Assembly: GCF_013373865.1 (NCBI RefSeq)
Contig: NC_050474.1
Location: 4,005,561 to 4,069,560, forward strand
Direction: 5' to 3'
Length of the DNA stretch: 64,000 nt
From: Monomorium pharaonis
Lineage: Eukaryota; Arthropoda; Insecta; Hymenoptera; Formicidae
How positions within the stretch are numbered: position 1 is the first letter of the stretch; each line of letters begins with the position of its first letter. The translations under genes and the position numbers were made by a program. Of the stretch, positions 52,817 to 64,000 are shown piece after piece. A model generated the notes under the pieces. The model saw only the letters and a list, made by a program, of their open reading frames with translations, did no database searches and had not been told where the DNA came from.

Positions 52817-53644
52817 CTATAAGTAATATAAAAACTTTTTTTAGGTTTTATTAATTATGTTATATTAATTATTGACAAATTCAATGTTACTAATCTTTAT
52901 CAAGTATTTGACAAATTAATAATTTATAATGGATAACGTATATAAAATAATTAAAAAATGTATTTTTTAGTTCTAGCTTAAACATTTTCGAATAAAATAC
53001 ATTTAATTCTAAATATTTCTGTATTATATCTTAGAATTATGTTTGACAATTCAACAATAATATATAAAAAACACATACTTTAACAATAAAACAAATTATA
53101 CAATATCAAATTAATAAACAATAGATTTATTTATCAAGATTTAATTATTTAGTTTTAATTATCAAATAATCAGTCATGAATTAGTAACATATGTTTAATA
53201 AAAAAACAGCCTAAATTAACTAAACTAAAATTAAAAATATTAATCTTTTGTAATTATTACGTAAAATAATTAAAACATTACTTGTAAATAAATTGAATGC
53301 TGTCCCTTGTGATTGATATAAGCTCGTAGGTGCAGGGACATGTAAAAAAGGATACCTTATGGGTACAATCATAAATATGTATGTCGTATACGCTCAATTT
53401 TTCATCTATTTAAAGTAATTTAAAAAATGTAAAAATTCATAAACATACACTTTAAAGTTTTTAGAACAAATATATATACTTTGAAAAAAAAACTATATAA
53501 CTATATTTATAATTTATAATTTAATTATCGAAGATTATATCATATAATGATTGTATTGTAAGGATTAATAGATATTTTAAATCCTAGTGCAAGATATTTA
53601 TAAAGAGATGTAAATACATAATAATATTACTGACTCGGTACGAT
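52817..53644. other. AT-rich spacer
   Basis: Between the broken HARBI1-like sequence and the last exon of the unrecognised gene. It is strongly AT-rich with no supported feature. Confidence 0.6.
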
Positions 53645-54926
53645 CTAGTTTTTCGATCTCCCCAATTTCGGTGATTCGGAGCTGAAAGATGACCTCCTGC
53701 GAGTCATATGTCCGGAAACAGAATTTTGTTGCCTCAGTGGCATTTTGTATAAATCACAGGACGAAAAAATCTAGACGACATGAAAAGAGCAAGAAATAAA
53801 AAATACACGTAATCTTTATGCGCATCATTGTGTTAGTAGTGCGTAACATAAGAGAATAACACACTGAAAAATTCCATAGAAATACAAGCTCTATAAAGTA
53901 AAAATTCAAAACTAAAAACAAGACAATTTACCTTTGTGATATCCTGTGTGCTACCCATTGGCCGAGATATCGTGGCTATGCTGGCTCTCCTCCAAGCCAC
54001 TTAAAAAAGTTGACAAAAAAAAAACCAAAATGATTAATTGACAGAACAAAGATAAAAAATAAATAAAAATGCAACTTATGAGAAGTGCATATTATATCAG
54101 GTAAGATGTCTTACTAAGTTTTTGTTTACAACATAATTTGCCCGACATTCCAGCTGCTAGACTAAAATCACTCCTCAAATTTTCTCGCTTAACTTGCAGT
54201 ACTCTAGTACTCTAGTACTGTGTGCAATGCTGTTTCCTCTGGCAAGCAATACAATCCTTTATCATTATTCGTACTATTCACTGCATCATTATTATTTTTA
54301 CTCTTGCACTTCAACAATTCTTCTACATAATTGACCCTGTAATTAGAAATAGTAACATAAAAATATGAGACATATAAATGCAACAATTAATAATTCCAGT
54401 AAAATACATTTTCTTATGACTGATTAAATAATCGATTAAATAATCGGTCGATAAGAAACGTAAGAGAGAAAGAAGCAAACATCGCCGTACGTACATTTCT
54501 TTGTCGCGTTTATTGGTCTCCATATTAAATCGAGTTCTACTGCTGGTGTCGTACGAGTCATTCAGCTTATATTTTGTATTCTTCAGCATAGTCATATTTT
54601 CCTCCGGTTTTCATATTAAAATGTGTCTTACCCACAACAACACATTACACAAAACGCTTTCTCCGAGCGCCAAACCAACAATATCGGCCAGCCGGTCTCT
54701 CACGGAATTTCTGAATAATCTTTGTTTCCTCGACTTTCTACCTAAAATTGTTTCTTCTTAATCTAAGTTTTATGCTACACAATTAATTAAAAACAGAATA
54801 ATGTGGAATCCTAACTTGGACATTTTCTCTTCCTCGCTCAAACCGAGAAGCTTCGCGTTTCCTTAAAGGTTTCGTCTTCTTCTTTTTATACTGGATATTA
54901 TGCGTTTCGTCGTCTTCGCATCCCAT
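53645..54926 (-). pseudogene. Unrecognised spliced gene, apparently frameshifted by an 8-bp repeat insertion
   Basis: I do not recognise the protein. Exons on the minus strand with consistent phase: 54595-54495 (ATG at 54595), 54336-54115, 53999-53932 and 53770-53645 (TAG). A further 5' exon 54926-54816 (MGCEDDETHNIQYKKKKTKP onward, basic) could join in frame through a weak acceptor at 54602. The product would be 166 or about 205 residues, hydrophilic, with a Ser/Arg-rich end (TRRRSSFSSESPKLGRSKN) and no membrane segment. Exon 2 carries two copies of TACTCTAG (54200-54215). With them the frame stops at LHTVLEY. Without those 16 bases it runs on through KRENLRSDFSLAAGMSGKL and both following introns fit. 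So this is either a pseudogene, a null allele or an assembly error. Part of it is duplicated at 49075-49367. Confidence 0.55.
54200..54215. repeat. Two 8-bp TACTCTAG units inside an exon
   Basis: Direct repeat TACTCTAG TACTCTAG followed by TACTG. Its 16 bases shift the reading frame of the minus-strand gene by one. Confidence 0.9.
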
Positions 54927-55830
54927 TCTTTCTTAATTAATTAAACCTGCTATATTGAACTAACTCCTTCTAAGTAAAATCAAAACAGGGGAGTATTTTC
55001 AAGGTTAGTTTCGTCCGAAGGTTAGTTCCGTCGCGACGGAATCAATGTTCCCAAAACCGACTGGAAAAATTATTGTAAATAAAAAAAAACAATATTTTTC
55101 TGTTACTTTATATAAATTTAATGTATAAATAAAATAATTTATTTAATAATATAATATTTAATGATAATTGTTTTCGTAATATATATATCGAATCTATCGA
55201 ATCAATTATCGATCGATGTGGGAGATCGATTTGACTCATATTTTAATTTACGCATATTTTTTATTTTTATGTAAAAGTAATTACAATTTGTGAAACATGA
55301 ATTAATAATAATTAGCTTTAATGTGAAAAACGCAAAGTTCAAAACGGTATATATCGCAGAAGCACTCATCTTAACGCGTGAAGTTAGCGCTAGAGATGAT
55401 CATCTCTGACTCGAGCCAACTTAACACAGTTCTCTGTTTTAGGGGTTTACATGCCTTCCGGAACGGAACGGGACGCTGGGTTCACTTTCTTTCCGGAACG
55501 GAGTGGGACGCGGGACACATCAGTTCCTGATCGAATCTTTTTCACAAATCATATAATCGGTAAATATGAAGCATATTTAGCTTGTACTGCGTTTCATTCG
55601 AACGCGTATTACTCGTAGCATAAATCGCGACGTGTGGAACGGTCGGGCAATTCTAACATGCGACAATAATTCCGTGCCAAAGTCGATCGCGCGGGAAAGG
55701 TACCCCCTTCGCCATATTAACAGCGTTCTCTCTTTATTTCACTCGCGGAATCCGTGACAATCAGTAGCAATCCCGAGGCGTATCGGCTCCGCGACGTGTA
55801 ATTGCCGCGCGAAGTTAATCCGCACGATAA
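54927..55830. promoter_or_regulatory. Region between divergent transcription units, with a duplicated TTCCGGAACGGA motif
   Basis: Contains the likely promoters of the minus-strand gene ending at 54926 and of the plus-strand spliced transcript to the right. Two direct repeats of TTCCGGAACGGA followed by GGGACGC and GGG (starts 55456 and 55491, 35 bp apart) stand out. TTCnnGAA is the core of heat-shock elements and TTCCGGAA also contains ETS-like half sites. Which protein binds is unknown. A CpG-rich patch follows at 55,600-55,830. Confidence 0.45.
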
Positions 55831-57309
55831 ATGAAACTGCCTCAGGTCATTCTAAATCATATTTACCTGTCATTTTCAGAACGCAACGAATGTGGAACGA
55901 CACGCCGCCGCAAGTGCTACAACAAGTGCTATCGCCAAGTATTTAATCGGTAAGTCTTATTAGGTTAAATTTGTGTGGCAAATCGCTGGAACGCGTATAC
56001 ATCCATACGCACGTTCAAACGCAGATCTCGATATGTTAATCATGGTCCACGAAGTTGACTGTGGGCAGGAAAGAAATTTCTATCGCCATTCTTAATTGCA
56101 TTTTTTTTCTCATTTTCAGAACGCGACAGAGGTGGAACGACCCGGCGCTGTATAGAATCGCAGATCATAACTGGTAAGCGTAACGTACACATCTCAGTAA
56201 GCAAAAAATAATTTAAGATTTTGTAAATCATAAACTAATACTAAGATTTTATTTAATTATAACTTTATCGTAGTTTATTATAACATTAAAATAACATTAA
56301 TATGTAGCAAATTTGTTAATTCTTTTTATGAATTGTGATAATGATTTATTTGATGTTTTCAATCACCATTTTAATTTTATACATACAGCTTTCAAATAGA
56401 AAACAACCAAATTTATCCAGTGAACCAAATTTTGTTACATCTTCTGCTGAATGAGATTATGAACATTATGATTTATAAATTCTTATTTATATAAGTCACC
56501 AAATTCTTTTACAAAATATTATAATAATTTATTTGCCTAAATACATTTTGTTACTAAATCGTTACATATTACTATCCGAATTGCGCAATGTAAAGATAGA
56601 AAATGCAGATAATAATGTTTTTAAAAATATGGTTTTATCATGCATGGATCATAATGGATCAAAAAGTTCTAAATTTAACGGCTTTTCATCTCATATTTTG
56701 TTATTAGTCTAGATTTTCTTGCAAATTATAACGAGTTGATTTACATATTAATTTCAGTTTTTATTAATTGCATCAATATTTTTTTTATTAGACGAGTTTT
56801 GTAAATGCCTTTAATACAAAAACTTAACAAACATTTCATAATTTCTAATAGCCAAAATGCATATAGTCTGAAAAAACATTTGTGACAAGTCCAATTTTTA
56901 AATCACATAAAATATACTTTTTTGGGATAATCTTCATTAGTCTGTAAATAAAATTCATTTATTCGTAGTTTTGACTTTAATTCTGAGAGAGTCATTCCAT
57001 TGTTTGTAAATAGACTTCGAGCCAATATTTAATACAGCTATGATAAGAGTTAAAAATTTTACACACATAAAGGCAACGCAAAGAATCTTACTAATGTTTA
57101 CTTTTAAAACTTGATTATTTAAGTGCAAACTTTTTGTTTAAAAACTTTTCATTTTTTAAATAAACTTTTCTAAAAAAACATTTCTGTTTTTTATATAAAC
57201 TATTAAGCTTATTATATCCATGATAAACAGCAATTGGGAATAGCCTGAGTTGTTATAATTCATCAATTTTAATTAAAATAAACCAAAATTGACAGCCACT
57301 AATTTTCGT

Positions 57310-57640
57310 CAGAAAAAATCCGTAGGAAAAAATTATTAAAAATCGCTGCACAAAAAATTGCATATTTTTGGACACGAATTTCTGTAGTTTTTAGAGAATT
57401 TTGTACAAAGTTGTCGCCTTCAAAATAATTCTGCAAAAAATTTTGCAGGATTTTACGTAATTTTTTTAGAATGCAAAAAATTTTAGAAAACATTACATAT
57501 AATTCTGCTAAATATTGTGCATAAAAATTCTGAAGGTGAAAACATTGTACAAAAATCTGTAAAATGCGCAGAAATTCATCCACAAAAATATGCAATTTTT
57601 GGTGCAATAATTATGCATAATTTTTTCTATGAAAATCCAT
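57310..57640. repeat. Degenerate foldback element
   Basis: The two halves are imperfect reverse complements around about 57,470. Examples are ATTGCATATTTTTG against CAAAAATATGCAAT, TTTTGTACAAAG against TTGTACAAAAAT, and GCCTTCAAAATAATTC against GAATTCTGAAGGT-like blocks. It is older than the other hairpins in the window. Confidence 0.65.
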
Positions 57641-57723
57641 CAATATTAATTAATATGTTAAATTAACCTCTTGAAAAATTACTTTAAATTAATTGTAACA
57701 ATACCATTGGTTTAAATCTAAAG

Positions 57724-58390
57724 TGACGTGCTGAAAACTTATGACAATTCTAGCGAAAATTATCGATAATATTTGTATAGTTCTGTGCTTTAATATCGTT
57801 AATAAACAAAGTTCTGGGGATAAAAAATTTCCAAATAACTTTTTGAGCCCGAAACCAACACGATACCTGAATAAAAGTGTCGTGCTGAGTAGTTATGACA
57901 ATTCAGGCAACATTTCTCGATAAATCTCGTATAGTTCTGTGCTTTGGTATCATTATTAGACAGAATTCTGGCGTTTAAAATTGTGAACACAATTTTAAAT
58001 TCGCGAAATCAGTACGACACACGAAAAAATGTGTCGTGCTAGATAGTTATGACAATTTTTGCGACAAATCTCGGTAGTTCTCGTATAGCTTCGTGCGTTG
58101 ATATCGTTTTTAAACAGAGTTCTGGCAATTAAACGTTTGTAAATAATTTTGTTTCTCCGAAATCAACACGACACTCGAGTGAACGTGTCGTGCTGAATAG
58201 TTGTAACAATTCTAGCGACATTTATCGGTATTTCTGTTATAGTTTTATGCGTTCATATCATTTTTAAACACAGTTCTGGCGATTAAACATTTGCAAATAA
58301 TTTTTTATTTCCGAAATCAACACGATACTCGAGTAAAGGTGTCGTGCTTAATAGTTATGACAACTCTAGCGGGAATTCTCAACAGTTCTT
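57724..58390. repeat. 154-bp tandem repeat, about 4.3 copies
   Basis: The motif CGTGCT followed by TAGTTATGACAA recurs at 57727, 57881, 58035, 58189 and 58343, exactly 154 bp apart each time. Copies are diverged but keep blocks such as GACAATTCT, GTTCTGG and CGAAATCAACACGA. Each copy ends in a small inverted pair, ACGACAC against GTGTCGT. The length fits a satellite monomer. Confidence 0.92.
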
Positions 58391-60407
58391 GTATAGTTTT
58401 GCATGATTCTCTAGTAGATTATCAATCTCAAATTCGTTAAAGTATACAAGTAATTGTAGAATTATTATATTCAATGTTGTTTATTTTATCGATTTCTATA
58501 CACAACCTTGTGTCCTATTTTTATAAGATTCTGATTAATTTCTAAATCTGTCTGATAACCAAATTTTATTGTAAAACATTCGGAAGCTTTAAAAACATTT
58601 GTAATAGTTTTTTATAGGAATATAACAACAAGTTTTATTTTTTATCGTAAATGATACATTCTGTTGTTGTCTGCTTTCTTTAGTTGAAGTGCACATAATA
58701 ATCTGTGATAATGAAACACTTGGTATTTTCAAAAAAAGATTCTCTTTTATTTTTTGTATTAAACTTATCTAAATTTTATAATTACATTAAAAGGATCTAC
58801 TATTTTATTCAAATCACAATTAAGAATAATTTGTTCAAGTCCATGTAATAATTGCAAAAAAAAAATTCTTATAAATTTTTATAATTTTTTGTATGTCAGA
58901 TTTGTTTAAAGATAAATTATCATATAACTGAACCACTAAACTGTTGGATTGTTACAGCAAGTTCTTTAAGAAACAATGAAATGTTTTTATTTTCCAATGT
59001 CTTATTGTTTGACGAAAGGCGGATTATTTCCTATCGTATCATTGTGTGAAGGGATGCAGTCGCAGAGCAAAATTTTATATTTTGATTAGAATCTGATATG
59101 TTTATCTCTATTGTGTACAGTCGGAACATTCACTAATTTTTTAAAATTTGTTATCAACCCCATTAGTAAAAAGTTGTTTTATAAAACTATGTTTTCTGTG
59201 AAATGTTCGAAAGTGAACATTATATAACAAGTAAAAATATCTTGTTTATGAATATACCTTAAATAAAATACATATTTATGAATATTTTTAATATCATATT
59301 ATCAGAATAAGAACAATTCGTTGTTAAAAAATAATAATTTGACTGTTCATATACATCATATACATTATCGTACTGTTTGCAGTGATAACTAAATAAATGT
59401 TTTGTTATAAACCATTAATTTGTATTAAATTGATTATTTCAAACACCATTTTAATTTAAATTTTATGTTTGTGTGTTACAGTATCATCATTGCTAACTAA
59501 CGATTCTTAGTTCTGAGAGGAGGAGGAGGCCTAGGAGAGGCATCGGGCATCAGTGGAACGACTTAGCGGTAAGCATTATTATTTATTTCTATAAAATTAA
59601 TTTTTTTTGTATTTATCAGTTTTATTTCGATGATTAAAAGATATCAATTAAAGAATTAAAATTCAATGTAAAATATAATAAAATTTTATTTTTATATAGC
59701 TCTTAAAAATTGCATAATTATTTTAATAGATATTTAATTAAAAAGCAATTATAAAATTATGTGTAGAGTAAAAGTTAAGAATTATTGATTTTTTTGAACG
59801 CTAATTTTATGTTAAAATTATGTTTTTATGTTGCAGAATCATCGTAGCGACGCTGCTGCTGATAACTCCACTGCTGCGCATCGGTCGGTGAGAGATAAAA
59901 ATTGTATATTAATAATTAATTGCATGTTGCATGAATTAGATTTTTATCAAAAATTATGTAATGTGAGAGTCTATAAATTGTTTTTTTTACAAAAAGAATG
60001 TGTTTATAAAGTTTACGGATTTTAACGCATTAAGTTCGATAAAACGCAATATCTCTTGCAACCAGGAAGAGGTTAAAGAGGAAATTTGAATAAGAGACGA
60101 ATAATCAATCATTCTAAGATGTAAGATGAAACATTGAAAAGGCACAGACATTCTCGATTAATCGCTGATCATTTTTAATTATCCCTAATTATTAATCACT
60201 CAATTTGTAATATTTAACTGTAATTATTAATTAAACAATTAATTAAATTTTATCTAATACTGTTGTATATGATTTTAAATCTCACAAACTTTTCATCTAA
60301 ATCTTGATTCGTTGTTACTTATTATGTTTATTCTCAAACGCATTTCATGTAAATGTTTAGAAATAGCGATGTGAGATTCAAAGAGAATACTTAAATAATA
60401 TTTATTC

Positions 60408-62364
60408 GTCAGCTTATTGCAGAAATTAATTTTTGCAACACTCTGCGTATTGTAAAAATTCGATATTTTCTGCAATTGTCAGCCTATTGCATTAATTGTT
60501 TTTTACAACACTTTGTGTATTGTCAAAATTCGATATTTTCTGCAATTGTCAGCCTATTGCATTAATTATTTTTTACAACACTCTGTGTATTGTAAAAATT
60601 CGATATTTTCTGCGATTGTCAGCCTATTGCATAAATTATTTTTTACAACACTCTGTGTATTGTAAAAATTCGATATTTTCTGCAATTGTCAGTCTATTGC
60701 ATTAATTATTTTTTACAACACTCTGTGTATTGTAAAAATTCGATATTTTCTGCAATTGTCAGCCTATTGCAAAAATTATTTTTTACAATCCTCTGTGTAT
60801 TGTAAAAATTCGATATTTTCTGCAACACTCTGTGTATTGTAAAAATTCGATATTTTCTGCAATTGTCAGCCTATTGCAGAAAATAATTTTTACAATGCTT
60901 TGTGTATTGTAAAAATTCGATATTTTCTGCAATTGTCAGCCTATTGCAGAAAATAATTTTTACAATGCTCTGTGTATTGTAAAAATTTGATATTTTCTGC
61001 AATTGTCAGCCTATTGCAGAAAATAATTTTTACAATGCTCTGTGTATTGTAAAAATTCGATATTTTCTGCAATTGTCAGCCTATTGCAGAAAATAATTTT
61101 TACAATGCTCTGTGTATTGTAAAAATTCGATATTTTCTGCAACACTCTGTGTATTGAAAAAATTCGATATTTTCTGCAATTGTCAGCCTATTGCAGAAAA
61201 TAATTTTTACAATGCTCTGTGTATTGTAAAAATTCGATATTTTCTGCAATTGTCAGCTTATTGCAGAAAATAATTTTTACAATGCTCTGTGTATTGTAAA
61301 AATTCGATATTTTCTGCAATTGTTAGCCTATTGCAAAAATTATTTTTTACAATTCTCTGTGTATTGTAAAAATTCGATATTTTCTGCAACACTCTGTGTA
61401 TTGTAAAAATTCGATATTTTCTGCAACACTCTGTGTATTGTAAAAATTCGATATTTTCTGCAATTGTCAGCCTATTGCAAAAATTATTTTTTACAATCCT
61501 CTGTGTATTGTAAAAATTTGATATTTTCTGCAACACTCTGTGTATTGTAAAAATTCGATATTTTCTGCAATTGTCAGCCTATTGCAAAAATTATTTTTTA
61601 CAATCCTCTGTGTATTGTAAAAATTCGATATTTTCTGCAACACTCTGTGTATTGTAAAAATTCGATATTTTCTGCAACACTCTGTGTATTGTAAAAATTC
61701 GATATTTTATGCAATTGTCAGCCTATTGCAGAAAATAATTTTTACAATGCTCTGTGTATTGTAAAAATTCGATATTTTATGCAACACTCTATGTATTGTA
61801 AAAATTCGATATTTTTTGCAATTGTCAGCCTATTGTAGAAAATAATTTTTACAATGCTCTGTGTATTGTAAAAATTCGATATTTTCTGCAATTGTCAGCC
61901 TATTGCAGAAAATAATTTTTACAATGCTTCGTGTATTGTAAAAATTCGATATTTTCTGCAATTGTCAGCTTATTGCAGAAAATAATTTTTACAATGCTTT
62001 GTGTATTGTAAAAATTCGATATTTTCTGCAATTGTCAGCCTATTGCAGAAAATAATTTTTACAATGCTCTGTGTATTGTAAAAATTCGATATTTTCTGCA
62101 ATTGTCAGCCTATTGCAGAAAATAATTTTTACAATGCCCTGTGTATTGTAAAAATTTGATATTTTATGCAACACTCTGTGTATTGTAAAAATTCGATATT
62201 TTCTGCAATTGTCAGCCTATTGCAGAAAATAATTTTTACAATGCTTTGTGTATTGTAAAAATTCGATATTTTCTGCAATTGTCAGCCTATTGCAGAAAAT
62301 AATTTTTACAATGCTCTGTGTATTGTAAAAATTCGATATTTCATGCAACACTCTGTGTATTGTT
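60408..62364. repeat. Hairpin-forming minisatellite of 70-bp and 37-bp units
   Basis: About 2 kb of tandem units. The long unit (70 bp) holds ATTGTAAAAATTCGATATTT then TCTGCAAT, spacer TGTCAGCCT, then ATTGCAGAAAATAATTTTTA then CAAT, which is nearly the reverse complement of the first block. The short unit (37 bp) keeps only the first block plus an ACACTCTGTGT junction. The two unit types alternate irregularly, and left-edge copies are more diverged. Open frames inside are repeat artefacts. It lies in an intron of the candidate non-coding RNA. Confidence 0.95.
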
Positions 62365-62851
62365 ATGGTATTATTGCAGCTTCATGGCTAAATAATTTCG
62401 CTCGTTGCGTATTGGTGAGTAACAATTTTTTTTTAAATAAAATAATAAATATGTGGAAATGTTAAATATACATTTATTATCATATACTTACAAAATGGTA
62501 GTGCAGATTAATAAGATTTTTCACAGATTTTTCAAGATTTGTTGTTCTAAAATAGACTAGATTAGATTAGTCTAAATCATTACTGGATTATTTATCAATT
62601 AGTTTTTATTCGATAGTGTTCAAATTGTCGGCTATTTCCCATTTTTCACAGTTAGGTGATCCCTAGATATAATTAGCGTATAATAAAATATATATTGCGT
62701 CCATGATTTTATGGCATATCTGTGCATTTTATGTTAATAATAAAATTGTTTTTGGTATGATGTTCACATACTAATATTAATATATATAATTCTGAAAAAT
62801 TTTTTGAATCTATGAAAAAGATACGAAATCTTGTCAAAAATTGTTTAATCA

Positions 62852-62928
62852 GTAAAAAATAGTAGTCAAATTTAAAACAATGCTAAAAATATGTTTTTAG
62901 TATTGTTTTAAATTTGATTACTTTTTAC
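62852..62928. repeat. Hairpin with about 37-bp arms
   Basis: Left arm from GTAAAAAATAGTAGTC to GCTAAAAATA, right arm from TGTTTTTAGTATTG to GATTACTTTTTAC. They pair almost throughout with essentially no loop. Confidence 0.85.
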
Positions 62929-62971
62929 ATGTGATGGTTATTTATTTCGATATTCTCAGAAAATACTTCAA

Positions 62972-63276
62972 TACACAGGTACACAAAAAATAAAAAGTTG
63001 TCTGAACAGAATACTCCACTAGGCTATTTTTATGTATTTTGGTGTGCTGAACATAAATCCGGTGTCAGAATTGCAACATCACTCATCATTTTCTGCGTAC
63101 AAAACAATTATTGCAATTTTTAAAGTTTTTAGGCTATCTTTTTGATTAAAAAAAAGAAATAATGGGTGATAGGGTAATTCTGGCACCGTATTTGTATTCA
63201 GCACGTTAAAATACATAAAAATAATCTAGTGGAGTATTTTGTTCAAACAACTTTTTATTTTTTGTGTCCCTGTGTA
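62972..63276. mobile_element. MITE with about 115-bp terminal inverted repeats
   Basis: The element begins TACACAGGTACACAAAAAAT and ends in the complement (TTTTTTGTGTCCCTGTGTA). The pairing continues inward through AATACTCCACTAG and the GTGCTGAA region. Flanking TA and the CACAGG end resemble non-autonomous mariner-type elements. No coding capacity. Confidence 0.88.
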
Positions 63277-64000
63277 ATCAATGTAAACTTTTACATAATT
63301 AAGAGACAGTAAATTTGTTCTTAATTTTTTGATCGTAGTTATTTGCGTTGCAAAAATCTTAATAAATTTTTCATGCCAGTAATTAATAGTAAACTGATCG
63401 TATTAATATATAAAATAGGGTTATAACAGTTTCATATATTTTCACGTCATTTCAAAAAATTGATTTATGATATATTTTCGTGGCTATTTCTATGCGCGCA
63501 AAATCAAAAGAGTATCCAAAAGAATTATAATACATATCATATATAATTATTATCTATCTATAATCCCGCGAACAATCTAAAAGGAGATTCGCTTTTTCAT
63601 ATAATACAACATTATTCGCATTATAATTCTATTCACACTTGGCAGATAGAAATGGCATTTTAACAGTTTGGAGTTGGTCCAAGGTAGCGCTTCTTATATT
63701 ATAGTAACGATGACAACCATCAATTCCCTTCATAAGATCACTATATAAAAATCTTTTCTTCACTAATTATATCATTTCAGAAATTGATAATTATTAAAGG
63801 ATTGTCTGTTATAAGAGCTACTATACATAAACTAAAATAGTTTGTACAGACCGCTGTCATACCTATTGGTCATTACATTAACAATATATTCATATGTATA
63901 ATTATATAGTAAAAAGCAATAAAAATAAAATTATAATTATAATTATAATTATACAACAGCATTATAACAGCAGTAATAAATATATTTATAACATTATTAA

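Larger units (their letters stand above)
56174..59481. other. Long intron of the candidate non-coding RNA
   Basis: AT-rich sequence containing a foldback element (57310-57640) and a 154-bp tandem repeat (57724-58390). Nothing else is supported. Confidence 0.5.
55831..62414 (+). ncRNA. Candidate multi-exon long non-coding RNA built of very short exons
   Basis: A series of short segments each bounded by AG and GT splice signals: 55880-55949 (or a longer first exon from upstream), 56120-56173, 59482-59568, 59837-59887 and 62380-62414, the last followed by GTGAGT. The exons are GC-rich islands in very AT-rich DNA. The first three all contain GTGGAACGAC or TGGAACGAC, and the first two start alike (AACGC, then GTGGAACGAC), suggesting exon duplication. 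No long reading frame runs through them: one joined frame stops in the third exon, and an unspliced frame of 40 codons (55831-55953, Cys/Arg-rich) stops at the first donor. So a non-coding RNA is the simplest reading, but a rapidly changing small peptide cannot be excluded. The 3' end may lie beyond the window. Confidence 0.45.
62415..64000. other. AT-rich right end
   Basis: Apart from the hairpin at 62852-62928 and the MITE at 62972-63276, no gene or element is supported. It may be a further intron of the transcript whose last visible donor is at 62415. Confidence 0.5.

Noticed and set aside
61258..61536. 92-codon minus-strand frame
   Set aside because: Translation of the minisatellite. The amino-acid pattern repeats with the DNA unit.
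60408..62364. CRISPR-like array
   Set aside because: Repeats are contiguous with no unique spacers, and the DNA is from an animal.

Overview
The window is animal genomic DNA and most likely comes from an insect. Genes are split by AT-rich introns with GT-AG borders, there are long GA, CA, CT and TA microsatellites, many short inverted-repeat elements, and remnants of mariner and Harbinger transposons. The protein set and the transposon types fit a hymenopteran such as an ant, but that is an inference. There is no bacterial-style operon, CRISPR array or convincing tRNA.

Left third (1-28,900): two tandem ABCG half-transporters on the + strand. Gene A (1230-6773) runs in from the left, so its start and Walker A exon lie outside. 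Gene B (15274-28862) is complete, at 628 residues in 11 coding exons. Five internal exons have identical lengths in A and B (190, 146, 239, 169 and 101 nt), which shows tandem duplication. The gap between them and the 6.7-kb first intron of B are rich in hairpin repeats, including a nested pair.

Middle (30,300-48,750): a compact cluster of ordinary cellular genes. It holds a secreted RNase T2 (+), a UBXN1-like p97 cofactor with an added C2H2 finger (-), an intron-containing histone H2A.X ending in SQEY (-) with a GC-AG intron, a TCAIM (DUF4460/DUF4461) mitochondrial protein (-), MGAT1 (+), which starts complex N-glycan synthesis in the Golgi, and NDUFA8 of respiratory complex I (-). TCAIM and MGAT1 diverge from a CpG-rich region. 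MGAT1 and NDUFA8 converge.

Right third (49,000-64,000): a decayed segment. It holds a partial duplicate of two exons of an unrecognised gene, an intron-retaining pseudogene fragment of phenylalanyl-tRNA synthetase beta (+), a truncated mariner joined directly to it, and a broken HARBI1 nuclease. The unrecognised gene itself (54926-53645, -) appears frameshifted by two 8-bp repeat units. A chain of very small spliced exons (about 55.8-62.4 kb, +), several sharing the motif GTGGAACGAC, looks like a non-coding RNA gene. Its introns hold a 154-bp tandem repeat and a roughly 2-kb array of 70-bp and 37-bp units in which each long unit is itself a hairpin.

All exon limits were read by eye from splice signals, codon phase and family resemblance. 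No alignment or database search was run.
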